Below are positions 11,760 to 24,900 of a stretch of DNA of 64,000 nucleotides, one piece after another; position 1 is the first letter of the stretch, and each line of letters starts with the position of its first letter. The notes under the pieces were generated by a model. It ran no database searches and was not told the origin of the DNA. It saw only the letters and a program-made list of their open reading frames with translations. Location of the stretch: contig WFMF01000169.1 of assembly GCA_011033025.1 (NCBI GenBank), forward strand, positions 1 through 64,000, read 5' to 3'. The DNA comes from Beroe forskalii. Taxonomy: Eukaryota > Ctenophora > Nuda > Beroida > Beroidae. The position numbers and the translations under genes were made by a program.

Positions 11760-13338
11760 ATGACTTATTTGAGGAAAATGCCATCAAATCAGTTCCTACG
11801 TAACAAGAAGCAGATATATGTGAAATTAAAGCTAATAAATGGTTCAGAAGAGCTAACATCAGTTGTAATATATGAAGATCAAAGTTCAGAAGAAATCAAA
11901 AAAATCTTTATGCTCAAATGTGACATAGTTGATGAAAGATTGGTTCTCAAATTGAGGAATAAAAATGGGTCAATAATCCCATTTTCATACCAGTCATTTG
12001 AGGTCAATAATCGTGGGCAGCCATATATTCTAGAGGCTGTCAGACCTCATGCCACTATTCCTTTGAGTGAGCGAACCATCAACAATGATGCTACCTATTC
12101 TATTGAGGTAAGAATTGTGTATTTAAATTCTTAAAACATAGCTGCAGTCTAGTTTGTTATTTTTAGGGTGTAGGAAAACTAATTTTAGGAAAAAATGTAG
12201 GTATGTTGAACTTGATTGCTTAAAGCCTTGACTGAGGGGACCCCATAGTGAAACACTTAAAATGCAATAATGGATTCAAATCAGATCTACTTTTCACCAC
12301 TGATTTACTGCCAGTTTCGAGAATATAACATTGAAAATGATTATATTAACTCTCGTCTTCAGAAAACACCATATGGTGATAAGCACCTTCCTCAAATTTG
12401 ATTGTAATTAGTAGTGTTGTTAAGTTTAAAAAAATGTAGGTATCATTTTATATTCATCTTTTTCAATAAAATAAGATATTCTTTCCCTTCTCTCAATAAG
12501 TTTTGTTTTTGTGGCACAGCTGTGCATTGAAATAAGTTGATGTGCCACTATAATATAAAATTATTATTATTATTATTAAATTAACCAAATCTTTATTTGT
12601 TGTGAAGTATGAAATATTCATTATTATCTCTGAGCATCATAATATGTGATAATACCTTATGTATTGATTGACCCTTATTTCACAGACCATTAAGGACAAA
12701 GAATGGGGCCAGATTAATGAAACAACAGTTAAACTATAAGCCAGTTAATTTAAGCCAAATGAAACTTTATTACTTAGCTTATACAGTGTAAAGTAACTAA
12801 AACATCATTATATAACAGAGATACCCAATGATTTATTAAATCATAATTTTAGATCAGGAATTGGGTTTGATGCATTTGTGAAAATTTGATTAGGCAGGGG
12901 TCTTGTCAGCCCCATGATATAAACAGACTGATGATCCCCAATGGCTATCCTTAACAAAGTTATCTCAATTGTGTCCAGTGGTTCAGCCAAGGGTCATGAC
13001 CAAATGTATCCCTTAGGACCGAGTTCTAAGCATTTCTGGTCGTGTGGCTGCATTAGAAAAGGCAATTGTGGAGCTTCCAGTGCGACGACGTGAAAAAATA
13101 AATGCTGATCTAGCTCAAATAAATGGGCAGGTAAGAGTCCTTTCATGCTAAGGTATCATTTCATATACGTTATTATGTATATGAGAGATCAAGAAATTAT
13201 TGTTTGGTTGAAAATATTGAGTAATTTTTTCATTCTGGTTTAATGCAGAAAATTCAGGTGTCGTTTTTACTACAAAAAATGGAACTCACAAGTACATCCA
13301 ACTGGAAAGGAATGTTTGGAAGGAATCCACTCTGGTGA
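11760..13338 (+). CDS. Unrecognised three-exon gene: beta-rich N-terminal domain, short coiled coil, WKGMF...PLW tail
   Basis: Exons 11760-12107, 13017-13130 and 13249-13338 (TGA at 13336) are all phase 0 with clean junctions (GAG|GTAAGA, CCTTAG|GAC, CAG|GTAAGA, ATGCAG|AAA). They give 183 aa. Residues 1-116 alternate beta-like and helical segments (QIYVKLKLINGSEELTSVVI, then EEIKKIFMLKCDI, then LVLKLRNKNGSIIPF), suggesting a ubiquitin-like or RA/PB1-type fold. Residues 117-165 are helical with heptad spacing (RVAALEKAIVELP). The protein ends STSNWKGMFGRNPLW, which looks like a short conserved terminal motif. An in-frame stop lies 15 bases before the ATG. I do not recognise the family and assign no function. 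Upstream non-coding or extra coding exons cannot be excluded. Confidence 0.7.
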
Positions 13339-14307
13339 ATACTAATAGATTAAAATGTGTTATTTTTATGTTTTATCATGCTGGGGTGCTGGGAACTTAG
13401 GTATAAATGATAATATTTTAAAAAATCCCCTGGCATATATAACAGTATAACAGCCCTCTCACAGTGACTTGTACCTATCATGTTAATGTGTTATTAATGA
13501 CTAATCGCTGTGGATTGTAAAGACAAAATCAAGTTTCAGCTCTGTATCTGAAACACCCCTGTAAATAGTGCCCTAATACTACTTTGATATTTTAATGATA
13601 TTTTAATGATTTACCTTAGGTGGTGTATTTATGTGGAGTAAAATTTTGGTGTTTACAAATTTGGTAGTTTTAATTTGGGGATCTTTCTCAAGTCATTACT
13701 CTAGTTAACATATGATGATGACGTCATTTTGAACTGTCATGGTGGGTAAAAATATGGGGATTTTTCCGAAAAATCCCCAAATTACAACCTTTATAAATAC
13801 ACCTCCTAAGGTAATTATCATAATCTTAATTTCGTGACATATTTTGCTGTATCAATGTTTTGAATTATCATATATCACAATTTATTACCTTTTTTGTTCA
13901 GATTACGATGTGTTTCAATGTTTGAATGAATATAAGACTATGAGATGTCTTTGCTTGCTGTAATGAATGAGCAGAAATAACTAAGAACTAAATAAAACTA
14001 GGCATGGGTAAAGGTCGTGTATATTGGGGGGTATATTTTATATTGCAGTGACTTGTTAGAAATAGTTAATCTCTAGAAGTCTCTAAGGTTATTCAAGATT
14101 GTAACGTTGTAACAGAAATTCGAACAATTGAGGCTAAGGACTGATTGAAAACATGCTCTGCAAAATTTCCGTGTGTTTGCCTTTAGTCGTATTAAATGAT
14201 ATATGATAGCATGATAAGGACAGTACTAAATGAGTAAAAAGTTCTACCTAGCAACGAAGCTAAGACCTTTCACTGTCGAGCAACTAACCCACTTCCCAGA
14301 GAATAGC

Positions 14308-16621
14308 ATGGCAGGGAAAGCTGGTCACAACCCTAACAAGAGGGCGCTCAGTAAAAGCATCTTACAAATGAAATTCATGTCGAGATCTGCTCCTGTGGAC
14401 CTCTCTGCTAACACAAGTTTCAGGGATACGAAGTGGCTTGTAGAGTCAGAGGATGTTCCAGAACGAACCATTCATATTGAGGGTTTGTAACCGACTTAAA
14501 TGAGTAAATGTTTGTTAACTGGAATTGAATAAATATTTAAACCATCTTTGAACACTAAAATTCTATGCTGAGAATTGAAATTCAATCAAAATTTGATGAA
14601 GAATTCTATGAAAATCGATAAATATTAAATCATGTCTTATAATTACTAAAAGGGTTCATCAAATCTTCCAATCAGGTTTAAAAAAGAATTAATTTTCCTT
14701 CATTATTTATAACGTATCCCCCATGTTACTATATTGTGACAAATTTACCTTACTAGTTACTTCCGGTTTCCGGCTCTTTCAGATTTTAATTATACCAGAA
14801 TGGATAAAAGTAGTTTACACAAAATCATTCAAAATTCCTCGGACCACTTGCCTCTAACCCTTACAGAGGCAAACCCCCTGGCCCCTCCTCATAGCCCCTC
14901 GTAATTCAAAAACAACCACAGAGGGATATATGAAGCTAGAAGACCTGTGTGAAATAGGAAGAATCACTTCCCGACAATTCAACCCCTACATAGAGAAACT
15001 CCTTGCTGAAAAAAAGAGAGTTTTTAAAGTTTCAAGCAATATCAGTTTATTTCATCCAATTTATATTGATCCTAAACTAAGATGAAAAATTATTGAGAAC
15101 TTATCAATTCCTTCATGAGTTCTTAGATAAGTATAACTATAATGTTTGTATGACTACCTCAGGAGAGCCAAGGATGAGCCACTGTCTGAGGAGGAAGTTG
15201 AGGAAATGGAGGGAGTCTCAGCTGCAGAAATGTTCTCCAGGTATGGATCAAAGTGCCTTGAATTCACAATGAATCAAATCATAATTTCGTCACCTAAATA
15301 TAGAAAGGGCCTATGTTAACATAGGCCCTTTTAATTTGTTTTGACATTTTCAGAATCCTCATCAACATACCTATCATGTCCCAAAATATCGAAGATATTT
15401 GACGTAAAATACCGACCCTTGAATTTTTTAAAAGGGCCTAAGTCAACATAGGCCCCAGAATTTTATGTCATTATACCATCCCATGAAACTTAGAAAAGGG
15501 GCCTATGTTAACATAGACCCCATATTTTTCGTGGTTCATGTCTGTTTCGTTGCGTAGAAAGGTCCTAAGTAAATATAGGTCTTATTTTTTCAGTACAATT
15601 TTTGAAACATAAAAAAGGCCTATGTTAACATAGGCCCCCAAAATATTGGAAAATTGGATAATTTGTTGTGTAAAAAGGGCCTATATCAGTTTTTAAGTCC
15701 CCACCAAAAACTCTACAAAGACATCAATGGTTGCAAATCATCTAATATCAATGCTTTAGACACTGAAGAAGTAATATAATTCAAATTCTGACCTAATTTC
15801 CGAACATTGTGGCCAATATTCAGTTTTTATCGATTATCTCAAAACACGTTTTTTCGACATAGGCCCTTTCTATGTTTAGGTGACGATTTGTAGAAACAGT
15901 ATTGTTGGTAAAATCAGATAAGGGGGGTGGGACTAGGTTTGGGGTGTCACTGTTCATTTTGTCCGGAATTTAAAAAAAGTAAACCAGTAAAGAGAGCAAA
16001 ACGTGCAAATGGGCCAAAGAGAATAATTCATAAAGAGTAAAATGGGCATAATATGCCCCCAAAATTGCAGGGAAATGATGTCTTTGATGAAAAGGCCTAT
16101 GTCAGATTACAAGGCCCCACCAAAATAGAAACTTAGGAAAGTAGGAATGCTTTAAACAATGAAAAAGTGTTATATAATTGAAAATCCATTTTGAAACATT
16201 ATGGCCGCCGGCCGTTCAACAATTTTAAAGTTCTAATTGATTTTCTTAAAATTCATCCTCCAACATTGGCCCTTTCTATATTTAGGATTTCAAGTATTTA
16301 GGTGACGATATAAATAATAGATTATTAAATGAGTAAATGTCGCTATGCACGTATGCACAGAGATCTAATAGTTTTCAACTTTCAGCAACACTACTAAGTA
16401 CAATCGTACTTGAGAAGGTGGCAAGCCTCTCTACATGGTGATTGGTACGTTTGCTTGCGTCTTAAAATACCAACTTATAAATATACATTCTTGTCTTCAG
16501 GTATGATAGCCTGGTGAGCAGTTCAAAGCGTGCACCTGGTCTCGGAGACGAGGAAGACAATTCAGAAGGAGAAGAAAACTTCAATAATAACTCAAGGAGA
16601 AAGTTCCTTAAACCCAGTTGA
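14308..16621 (+). CDS. MPHOSPH6: MPHOSPH6, M-phase phosphoprotein 6 / exosome cofactor (4 exons)
   Basis: Exon 1 is 14308-14482 (MAGKAGHNPNKRALSKSILQ then MKFM), exon 2 starts at 14922 (EGYMKLEDLCEIGRITSRQF then NPYIEKL), exon 3 ends at 15240 and exon 4 is 16501-16621 (YDSLVSSSKRAP, acidic run, RRKFLKPS, stop). These reproduce the family order: LSKNLLRMKFM-like start, acidic middle with CEDL and F-N-P-x-x-E-K-L, RYxxLV, and the KxFLKP end. MPHOSPH6 binds the nuclear exosome and assists 5.8S rRNA 3' trimming. The exon 2-3 junction is unresolved. Donor 15019 with acceptor 15163 is out of phase. Donor 15044 with acceptor 15168 keeps frame and yields about 163 aa, close to the usual 160. I chose the ATG at 14308 because family members start just before LSK; another in-frame ATG lies at 14230. 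Confidence 0.85.
15288..15885. mobile_element. MITE in MPHOSPH6 intron 3, with internal GGGCCTATGTTAACATAGG palindromes
   Basis: Ends CGTCACCTAAATATAGAAAG and its near-exact inverse (ending GGTGACG at 15885) are flanked by ATTT on both sides (15284-15287, 15886-15889), a 4-bp target duplication. The interior repeats an AAAAGGGCCTATGTTAACAT-type palindrome about every 60 bp (near 15305, 15432, 15494, 15558, 15613, 15673). No ORF. Confidence 0.7.
15886..16308. mobile_element. Second partial copy of the CGTCACC-ended MITE
   Basis: It contains AAAAGGCCTATGTCAG near 16090 and ends with GGCCCTTTCTATATTTAGG, then TTTAGGTGACG near 16303, matching the right end of the preceding element. It has no matching left end, so it is truncated or nested. 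Confidence 0.5.
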
Positions 16622-17638
16622 AATGCGTTTATATCTAGGTTGAAATGAAGCAAAACTTATAATGTTAGTTCAAAATATGACCAGCTTTTATAATAAGTAA
16701 AAAGAAGTAAAACTCCATGGGTTAGACCCAAAACAGGCGGGGACAAATTCCGTGAAATGTATTGCACACAACACACTACACGAAAACAATTTGGTTGTAC
16801 TGGTACAAGTTAAAATTTTGTGTTCACTACTTTATCTTGTACTAGAATAAATATAGAGCCAAAAAATCGAGGCAACGGGCGCAATTATTGTTGAGCTGTT
16901 TTTTCCCGTCTGTTTTGGGTCTTAGATATTTTGTCCAATAATGAACCTTTTGCTGCTATCTTTGATGAATTAATGGGACCAGCTTTTTTATAACGAATAA
17001 TCCAATACTCTAATAGTCTTATAGTTACCTTGGCATGAATGATGATAAGAGTAATTATTTTTATTCAACAATTTGTGTTTGATTTGCACTTAGTTTTCGG
17101 TATCAAATTTTGTGCCAAAAACGTATTTTTTGGTTTTCAATGTGCCTCAAAAAGTCCCATTGATGAATTTGAACTGTCATTAATTAGCTTTTGATTGAAA
17201 TTGGTAATATAATCTTTGATAAATATGGGGGACGGTTACCAACCATAGGTAGCAGGGCAGTAAACCCCACCACTCTTATTTGAAACTCTTCCCCCCTCTT
17301 ACAACTAAAGACTTACGCATGGGGACACTTATTTTACAGCCCCCAGATCTATTTGATACTGAAGAGTAGAGGTAGTGTTTATTAATTTCTGACAGTTCAG
17401 AATGTTTCCATTTTTAACCCTTCCTCAATGCATACATGCCTTTTTGTAAGACAAAAAGGCGAAGGGGAAGTTAAAAATAAGCATTTGAAGTAAACATCAA
17501 TCCTTCAATAAGATGTAAATGGCCTGCAAGACACCAAAACCCCATATATAAGAACTTAAGAAGTTTGAAAGTAGGAAGGCTCTACATCGACCTGAAAGCT
17601 CAAGCACTCAGCTGTACTCTATTGGCAAAAGTTTTCCC
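16622..17638. other. MPHOSPH6 3' region to URM1 start, no gene recognised
   Basis: This holds the probable MPHOSPH6 3' UTR and the URM1 5' region. I see no exon or structured repeat. URM1 may have a 5' non-coding exon here that cannot be identified. Confidence 0.35.
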
Positions 17639-18281
17639 ATGAACATTACTCTGGAATTTGCTGGTGGAGCAGAGTTGCTGTTTGACAACAAGAAGAAGCA
17701 CTCAGTAACCCTTGAAGAGGGAGCGTGGACTGTCGGTAAACTCCTACCTTGGATTAAAGACAACCTTCTTCAGGTAGAGTAGTGATAGTCCTGTCGTGAG
17801 ATATATATTTCATGTATGCGTGGGTTCAACTATCTGTCATTGATTTATATTAGTTGAGTTAGCGGTTTTATAAACGTGAGTCATGCAGGCATTGGGAACT
17901 CTTTTTCCTAATTTCTTAAATATTAATTAAATGTTCAAAAGTCAGAGATTTCAATTTGTACAAGTACAACGTTGAGGACAAGTAATCATATCATCTACGA
18001 AGCTTCTGATAAAGACATTTGTCGTTTCTTTTAATCGTTTATTAATAAGCTGTTACCCTTTGAGTACAATATACAAAATAGTATCTGGATTCTGATTTAT
18101 GACGATAATATACTAATATTGATCGTAGGAAAGAGCAGAGCTGTTCATGCAAGGGAAGACGATACGTCCAGGAATCCTCGTCTTGATAAACGATGCTGAT
18201 TGGGAGTTGGTCGGAGAGCTGGACTATGCGTTGGAAAAAGGGGACAATATCATGTTCATATCTACTTTACATGGGGGATAG
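17639..18281 (+). CDS. URM1: URM1, ubiquitin-related modifier / sulfur carrier (2 coding exons)
   Basis: Exon 1 is 17639-17773 ([20 protein letters not shown] then HSVTL), exon 2 is 18129-18281 ([20 protein letters not shown] then [15 protein letters not shown], ending FISTLHGG, stop TAG). The join is phase 0 and gives 95 aa, against about 100 usually. Family features are intact: the GGAELLF strand, the WxxxxLLxWIKxNLL helix, the [20 protein letters not shown] core and the C-terminal Gly-Gly, which is adenylated and thiocarboxylated by MOCS3/Uba4. The protein supplies sulfur for 2-thiolation of wobble uridine in cytosolic tRNAs and can be conjugated to proteins. The start lacks a few residues seen in vertebrates but the fold is complete. 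MTFMT begins 628 bases downstream on the same strand. Confidence 0.93.
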
Positions 18282-18909
18282 CGAGATGAAGAGAATAGAG
18301 TAAGAAAGACAATTATTATACCTTCAACCCACCCTTGCTGCGCAACATGAGCGACGAGATATTCTACCAATCATAGTGTCTGCAGATGGTTATTGGAATC
18401 GCTTTTACCACTTGTTCTGATTAATTCCTGTTTTATCTATTTTACACTCAAATCAATTTATTTAACTGAAGTCTGAAGTCTGAACTATATTATGTTGAAT
18501 TCTAAATGTTGTTTAGACCTTACAACATGAAGCTTGTATATCAGCAATAATAATATCAACAAATATTCAGAAATGCTACAAAATTGACTTCTTGATTGAA
18601 ATTTTTTCGTAAATCATTTCTTTCATCTGAATTGGCATGATTTATGTAGCCGTATAAAAACAATAAAACTACGTATACGATTATCAAGTTTCTTCTTCTA
18701 GGATGATATCATGGAAGCAGGATTCATGCTAGAGTTGTACTGCTGAAACCTCCGGCCAAATATCAGATGCACTATCAGACATCCTCACAGATCACCAGCA
18801 CACCATCCCATTTCTTCCTTACTGCACACCATCTCGTTTAAATTGCATCTCGTTAATAAGCTCCCCTTGACCAGTCAATCCATAAGACACCTGACACTAA
18901 TCACCTGAA

Positions 18910-21900
18910 ATGAGTCAATTGAAGAGGATCTTGTTCTATGGGACCGACAGTTTGTCTGCAGCCGTATTGTCACAACTCCATCAGCAAGGTTATGAAGTTC
19001 GGAGTGTCACGAAGCATCCCCGGACACCAGTACACAAGTACTGCACCCGACATGGTCTGCCTGTGGAAGTGTTTGCCAGGGGAGCTCCGCCCTTTCCTTC
19101 AAATAAGGTTTGTTATTACCTCGTGCGACGAAAATAGGGGTTCGCTGTTATCAGTTCGGCATTCTGAGTAATGATGTCACTTTCAATCACGAGTCTTGTT
19201 GCTTTATTGGTGGAACATGATTTCCTGAATATTTCACTGTTTCATCCGGTTTCATAAGCATTTTTTACTTTAAACTTTTAAAATTCAGATACCTTCTTTT
19301 TCTGGGGCGTAGGCATGGCATGCAATTGGTAAACTACACGTAATATCATTCATACTTTCATACTTGGACTCCTCCATGGGCAGGCCCCCTCTAGTTTTCA
19401 AAAGGCCCCCTCTAGAAAAATCTAAGGGGGGGGGGGTGAGCTTGGACCTACCTAGGATTTTCTAAAAAAATTCATCGAAAGGAAGTTAGTATTAAGTTCA
19501 GTTAGACAGAAAATTTCCTGATATTCACCTTTTCAAGAGTTAAATCAACCAATAAAACATTATTTCAGTTGTAAGTTTATGCAAAATAGTGAAATTAGGG
19601 CCATGAAAAATGAAAATTTGCTTACGTAAATTTTGGCCCCCCTTAGTTTTGAAAAGACCCCCCCCCCCTATAAAAAATCTAGGGGGGGCCTTGGCCCCCA
19701 CTAGCTCAAAACAGTGTGTAATGGCATGCACTCCTCGGATATTATGCTGTAATACGATGGAATGATTTTACCCTCCCAGACCCAAGCACCAGAACTTGGA
19801 GTGGTCGCATCCTTTGGTGGCATGATACCTGGCTCTGTCATCAGGAGCACTAAGCGGGGTTTCGTCAATGTTCACCCATCTCTCATCCCCAAATACAAGG
19901 TAACTTACCGCCCTTCCTACCGTTTATTGTTTAAGCAACCCCATCCCAGTTCTTCCCAACCTCACTTTCCTGACAGTACAATCACTACCTTAACACTTGA
20001 GTGTAGTGGCCTGTTGGTGTAACAGAGTAACAATTACATGTAACATGCTTCATTCGTTATGTATCTCCCGATCCTTTCCTACTGTCGGCTGTATTAGAAC
20101 TGCTTATGAATTAACAATCACTTCCCCTTCCTGCTGGATCCCTTCAACAACCTTACCCTCCACACACGTACAGTAGCTTATCAATCTGAAACATAAGATA
20201 ATATTTTCTTTAGTTCTTCTTTCAACTCCCACTTCTCACCAGGGTCCTGCACCTCTCCCCACACCCTCCTAAACCCCCACTTCTCCCCAGGGTCCTGCAC
20301 CTCCCCCCCACACCCTTTTAAACCCCCACTTCTCCCCAGGGTCCTGCACCTCTCCCCCACACCCTCCTAAACCCCCACTTCTCACCAGGGTCCTGCACCT
20401 CTCCCTCACACCCTCCTAAACGGGGACACCTCACCAGGGTCCTGCACCTCTCCCCCACACCCTCCTATACCCCCACTTCTCACCAGGGTCCTGCGCCTCT
20501 CCCCCACACCCTCCTAAACCCCCACTTCTCACCAGGGTCCTGCACCTCTCCCCCACCCTCCTAAACCCCCACTTCTCCCAGGGTCCTGCACCTCTCCCAC
20601 ACCCTCCTAAACCCCACTTCTCACCAGGGTCCTGCACCTCTCCCCACACCCTCCCTAAACCCCCACTTCTCCCAGGGTCCTGCACCTCTCCCCCACACCC
20701 TCCTAATCCCCCACTTCTCCCAGGGTCCTGCCTCTCCCCACACCCTCCTAAACCCCCACTTCTCCCCAGGGTCTGCACCTCTCCCCCACACCCTCCTAAA
20801 CCCCCACTTCTCCCCCGCACCTCTCCCTACACCCTCCTAAACCCCCACTTCTCCCAGGGTCCTGCACCCACCCTCCTAAACCCCCACTTCTCCCCAGGGT
20901 CCTGCACCTCTCCCCCACACCCTCCTAAACCCCCACTCCTCACCAGGGTCCTGCACCTCTACCCCACACCCTCCTAAACCCCCACTTCTCCCCAGGGTCC
21001 TGCACCTCTTCCCTACACCCTCCTAAACCCCCACTTCTCCCCAGGGTCCTGCACCTCTCCCCCACACCCTCCTAAACCCCCACTTCTCACCAGGGTCCTG
21101 CACCTCTCCCCATCACCCTCCTAAACCTCACTTTTCCCCAGGGTCCTGCACCTCTCCAACACCCTCCTAAACCCCCACTTCTCCCCAGGGTCCTGCACCT
21201 CTCCCCCCCACCCTCCTAAACCCCCACTTCTCCCAGGGTCCTGCACCTCTCCCCCCACCCTCCTAAACCCCCACTTCTCCCCAGGGTCCTGCACCTCTCC
21301 CCCACACCCTCCTAAACCCCCACTTCTCACCAGGGTCCTGCACCTCTCCCCCACACCCTCCTAAACCCCACTTCTCCCCAGGGTCCTGCACCTCTCCCCC
21401 ACACCCTCCTAAACCCCCACTTCTCACCAGGGTCCTGCACCTCTCCCCATCACCCTCCTAAACCCCACTTCTCCCAGGGTCCTGCACCTCTCCAACACCC
21501 TCCTAAACCCCCACTTCTCCCCAGGGTCCTGCACCTCTCCCCCACCCTCCTAAACCCCCACTTCTCCCCAGGGTCCTGCACCTCTCCCCCCCACCCTCCT
21601 AAACCCCCACTTCTCCCCAGGGTCCTGCACCTCTCCCCCACACCCTCCTAAACCCCCACTTCTCCCCAGGGTCCTGCACCTCTCCCCCACACCCTCCTAA
21701 ACCCCCACTTCTCACCAGGGTCCTGCACCTTTCCAACACCCTCCTAAACCCCCACTTCTCACCAGGGTCCTGCACCTCTCCCTCACACCCTCCTAAACGG
21801 GGACACTGACTACGGGATTACCTTGTTGGAAGCCTTGCCTCGGTCCTTCGACCAAGGGAAGATCCTCCACCAAAGGCAGCTGCCAGTTCCCCTCCACATG

Positions 21901-24900
21901 AGTGGTGGGGAGTTCTGGGATCACACTGGTCGTCTGATGGGGGAAACTCTGGTGGGGTACTTGAATACCAAGCCTACCTTTCAGGTGGGATATTTTGTTA
22001 TTTATGTGTTTACTGGCCTAAATAAACCTTATCAATATTGTAAAACAGAGAGGTAGTTTGGAGACGTGGGCAAATAAATTACACAAATTGAGCCGAATGC
22101 CTTGAATTTATGTAGGGTGTTAGGAAGACGATCAGAATCTGGTTTAGAAGTCTATTTGACCATAACTTGTTCTGTTGCACGTCTGGAATGGCGAGAAAAA
22201 TCAAGTGCAAATGCTAAAATCCACTGTTACTATTATAACGCGCGCAAAGCAACACGTATAAAAGATCTTTTCTTACCACGGGGTTTACGTTTTTGTCCAT
22301 AATTTATGTCTTTTCATAATGTGAAAACTGAATTTATGAATTTTTCAATCGGCTTACTGTAATTATTATTTTATTGTCCAAGAAAAGCTTGAAAGCTTGA
22401 ACAGTTATATGAAGTATGATATTATTGACGTGTTTTATCTTCAGATAACCTTACACCTTCTATCAATGATACGTCCAAACTCCAAACGTCCAATTGAAAT
22501 TTTAGATGTATTGCAAATTTTTAATTTCTTTGAATTGCGATGTTCAAAAACTAAGCGCTCGCTCAGCGGCGCTGAGCGAGCTATATATTAGAATTTTTGA
22601 CAGGGTAAAAAGAATAATCCGTTTGATGCAGGGAGAATTCTATTGAGATTTTCAAACAGACAAATTAGTGAATCACTTCTTGTAAAATATGTTATTACAC
22701 TCTCAATGTCGACTTGAGCCAGCTAAGGAGGCAACAGCTATAGAGCCAGTAGCTAAAGCAAAACCGTAGACTACTTTTTCTCCAATATCCTCAAAGAAAC
22801 CTTTCGGAGGTTTGAAATCCCATTGTTCAGTCTGAGCGGCTTTATCAAAAATCTTTTTAGCAAAATGCTGACAGTTGTTATTGTTTATGTCATATCCTAT
22901 GTTGCTTTCTTTTTCTAGAATTTTCAGCAATTCATCCATACGGTAGATGGACGTATCTTGTTTCAGCCGCTCAACCGGCTTTTTCCTTGCACTCATAGAA
23001 GGTCCATTATTCACTATCATTTTCCGAGAAATTTGGTTGCATCCAATATAAACTCCTTCGTTGTTTCTTTCGAGAGAAATATAAATCCCAGCGTTTGTCT
23101 CCAATACCACGAAGGCATGGTAGTCTATGGACACCTTCATGTAAAAGTGGCAATTTTGCCTGATTCCAAGTTTTGTCAGAGAATGTGATTTTATTATCAT
23201 TAGACAAAGTTTACACAATAATTGACCTTGACCTTCGTTAAATAGAGTGGTGGTGGCATACAATGTCGAAAAAATCAAAACCAAAATTGATCTGTGAAAA
23301 GAATTAGAACTAAATTAATCTCGGCCATTTTAATGATAACAGAAACACAGGCCTCAAGCAATGAAGATGATAACGTGGTCTATAATCCGAATTTCAACCA
23401 CTTTTATCAATATCTAACTACCAGATAATTGAAGCACTGGTACACTGGACCATACCTACTGAAAATTGTATTGATTTATTAATCATGATAACAAAACACG
23501 AGTTTAAAGTTGATACAAGCCTCTTCTTAGAGAGACTGCAATTCCAAGCCAGGCCTGAATTGAGGCTTCCAAGGCTGGTAAAAATGTGAGGCACTACATA
23601 ATTGATGGCTTAGCTAGGATAAAAATTCATATCATAAGCCAAAATGGAGCATTAAGACACATTTCCCTGTGGTACAACTTGCTTCTCTATTGCTAGAACG
23701 TGTTTTTGAAACCTCATTTTCGATCTTTTTAGTGATTTTCGGTTATTTCTTGGTTACCAAATGCTTTGGATTGATCTTGCAGTGATTTTAAGGAATTATA
23801 GAAAACAGAATATTCATTATCTGGCCGAATTTGGATAATTTTGTCACTATCATACCGAAGTGTGTGTAAATTATCAGTTTTGAGCACAAATATAATCATT
23901 AGCCACATTTCAATGAATAGGATGACAAGAGTAACCCTTTACAATCATCTTGACAGGAGTTGCCAATCCTATAGCCAAAGTTTATGGTTATAAAGACACA
24001 ATTCTATTATTTTCTCTCCAGAATTCACAACTTAGTGTTTTTTAAACCTATGTAAGTGGTTGATAGTTAAATCTTCACTTTATTTGGCGAGAATTTTAGG
24101 TACTGCTATGCAATAAAGAACCAATTAGTAATCATATCAAAAGAAATGTAATGTTAGTTGGCCAGAAATGGATTAGAATATCACAATTGTGTATAAATTA
24201 TCATTTTTCGGCCATTTTAACTAATTCAGATAAATTTTTTGATTTGTATGCGATAGCAAACATTTTCACTATCTCTTATACAAGAAAAAGGCATAAATGC
24301 TGCTAAATTATTGATAATAACACATTTAGCTTTGTGTGTTGAAATTACCATATTGAGGCGATTTATGCGTGTTTCCATGACCCCAGATCAGCCACATATT
24401 GAGAAGTGACATATCAACAGGGCTAGTTACCTCCTTTAGCCTCTATGGTTATATTCAGTGTTCCAATGGATAGCAAAGTCACAAAAAAGTGTTTTTGTAT
24501 CAAATCGGGCCTTATTAATGAAATTTTGTATTTTTAGTGATTCCATTATCCTCAAATTACCCACTTGCTGATATCTGAAAAATTTCAACTGATTATCATG
24601 TTAATTGTCAAAGATATTCAACATTTTCGATTTTAACCAATTTCTGAAAAGCGGGAAATTGCCACTTTTACATGAAGGTGTCCATATGGGAGTAACCTGA
24701 GATCCAGAACCATCAGATCCACCTGGAACAGAAAATCCAGAACCACTGCCGAGGGCCGTGAGTGGAGTTTTGTACACTGATACGTGAGTTATTACCACGT
24801 CCCAACTCATTCTCATGGGGTATTCGCCAAAGATTTTACTCATGATGTTGGTATCTGGTCTAATCTTAAACCAAATATTTCCGGACGGATCTTTAGGAAA

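Noticed and set aside
20431-21641. Minus-strand ORFs rich in Gly, Arg and Trp (repeats like GRSGGLGGCGGEVQDP)
   Set aside because: They are translations of the acceptor-derived minisatellite in the wrong strand; the repeat fully explains them.
23007-23284. N-terminal extension of the LRAT-like copy A ORF (SHSLTKLGIRQNCHFYMKVS)
   Set aside because: These codons lie inside the inverted end of the inserted transposon; copy B shows that the true frame continues from VTPI.
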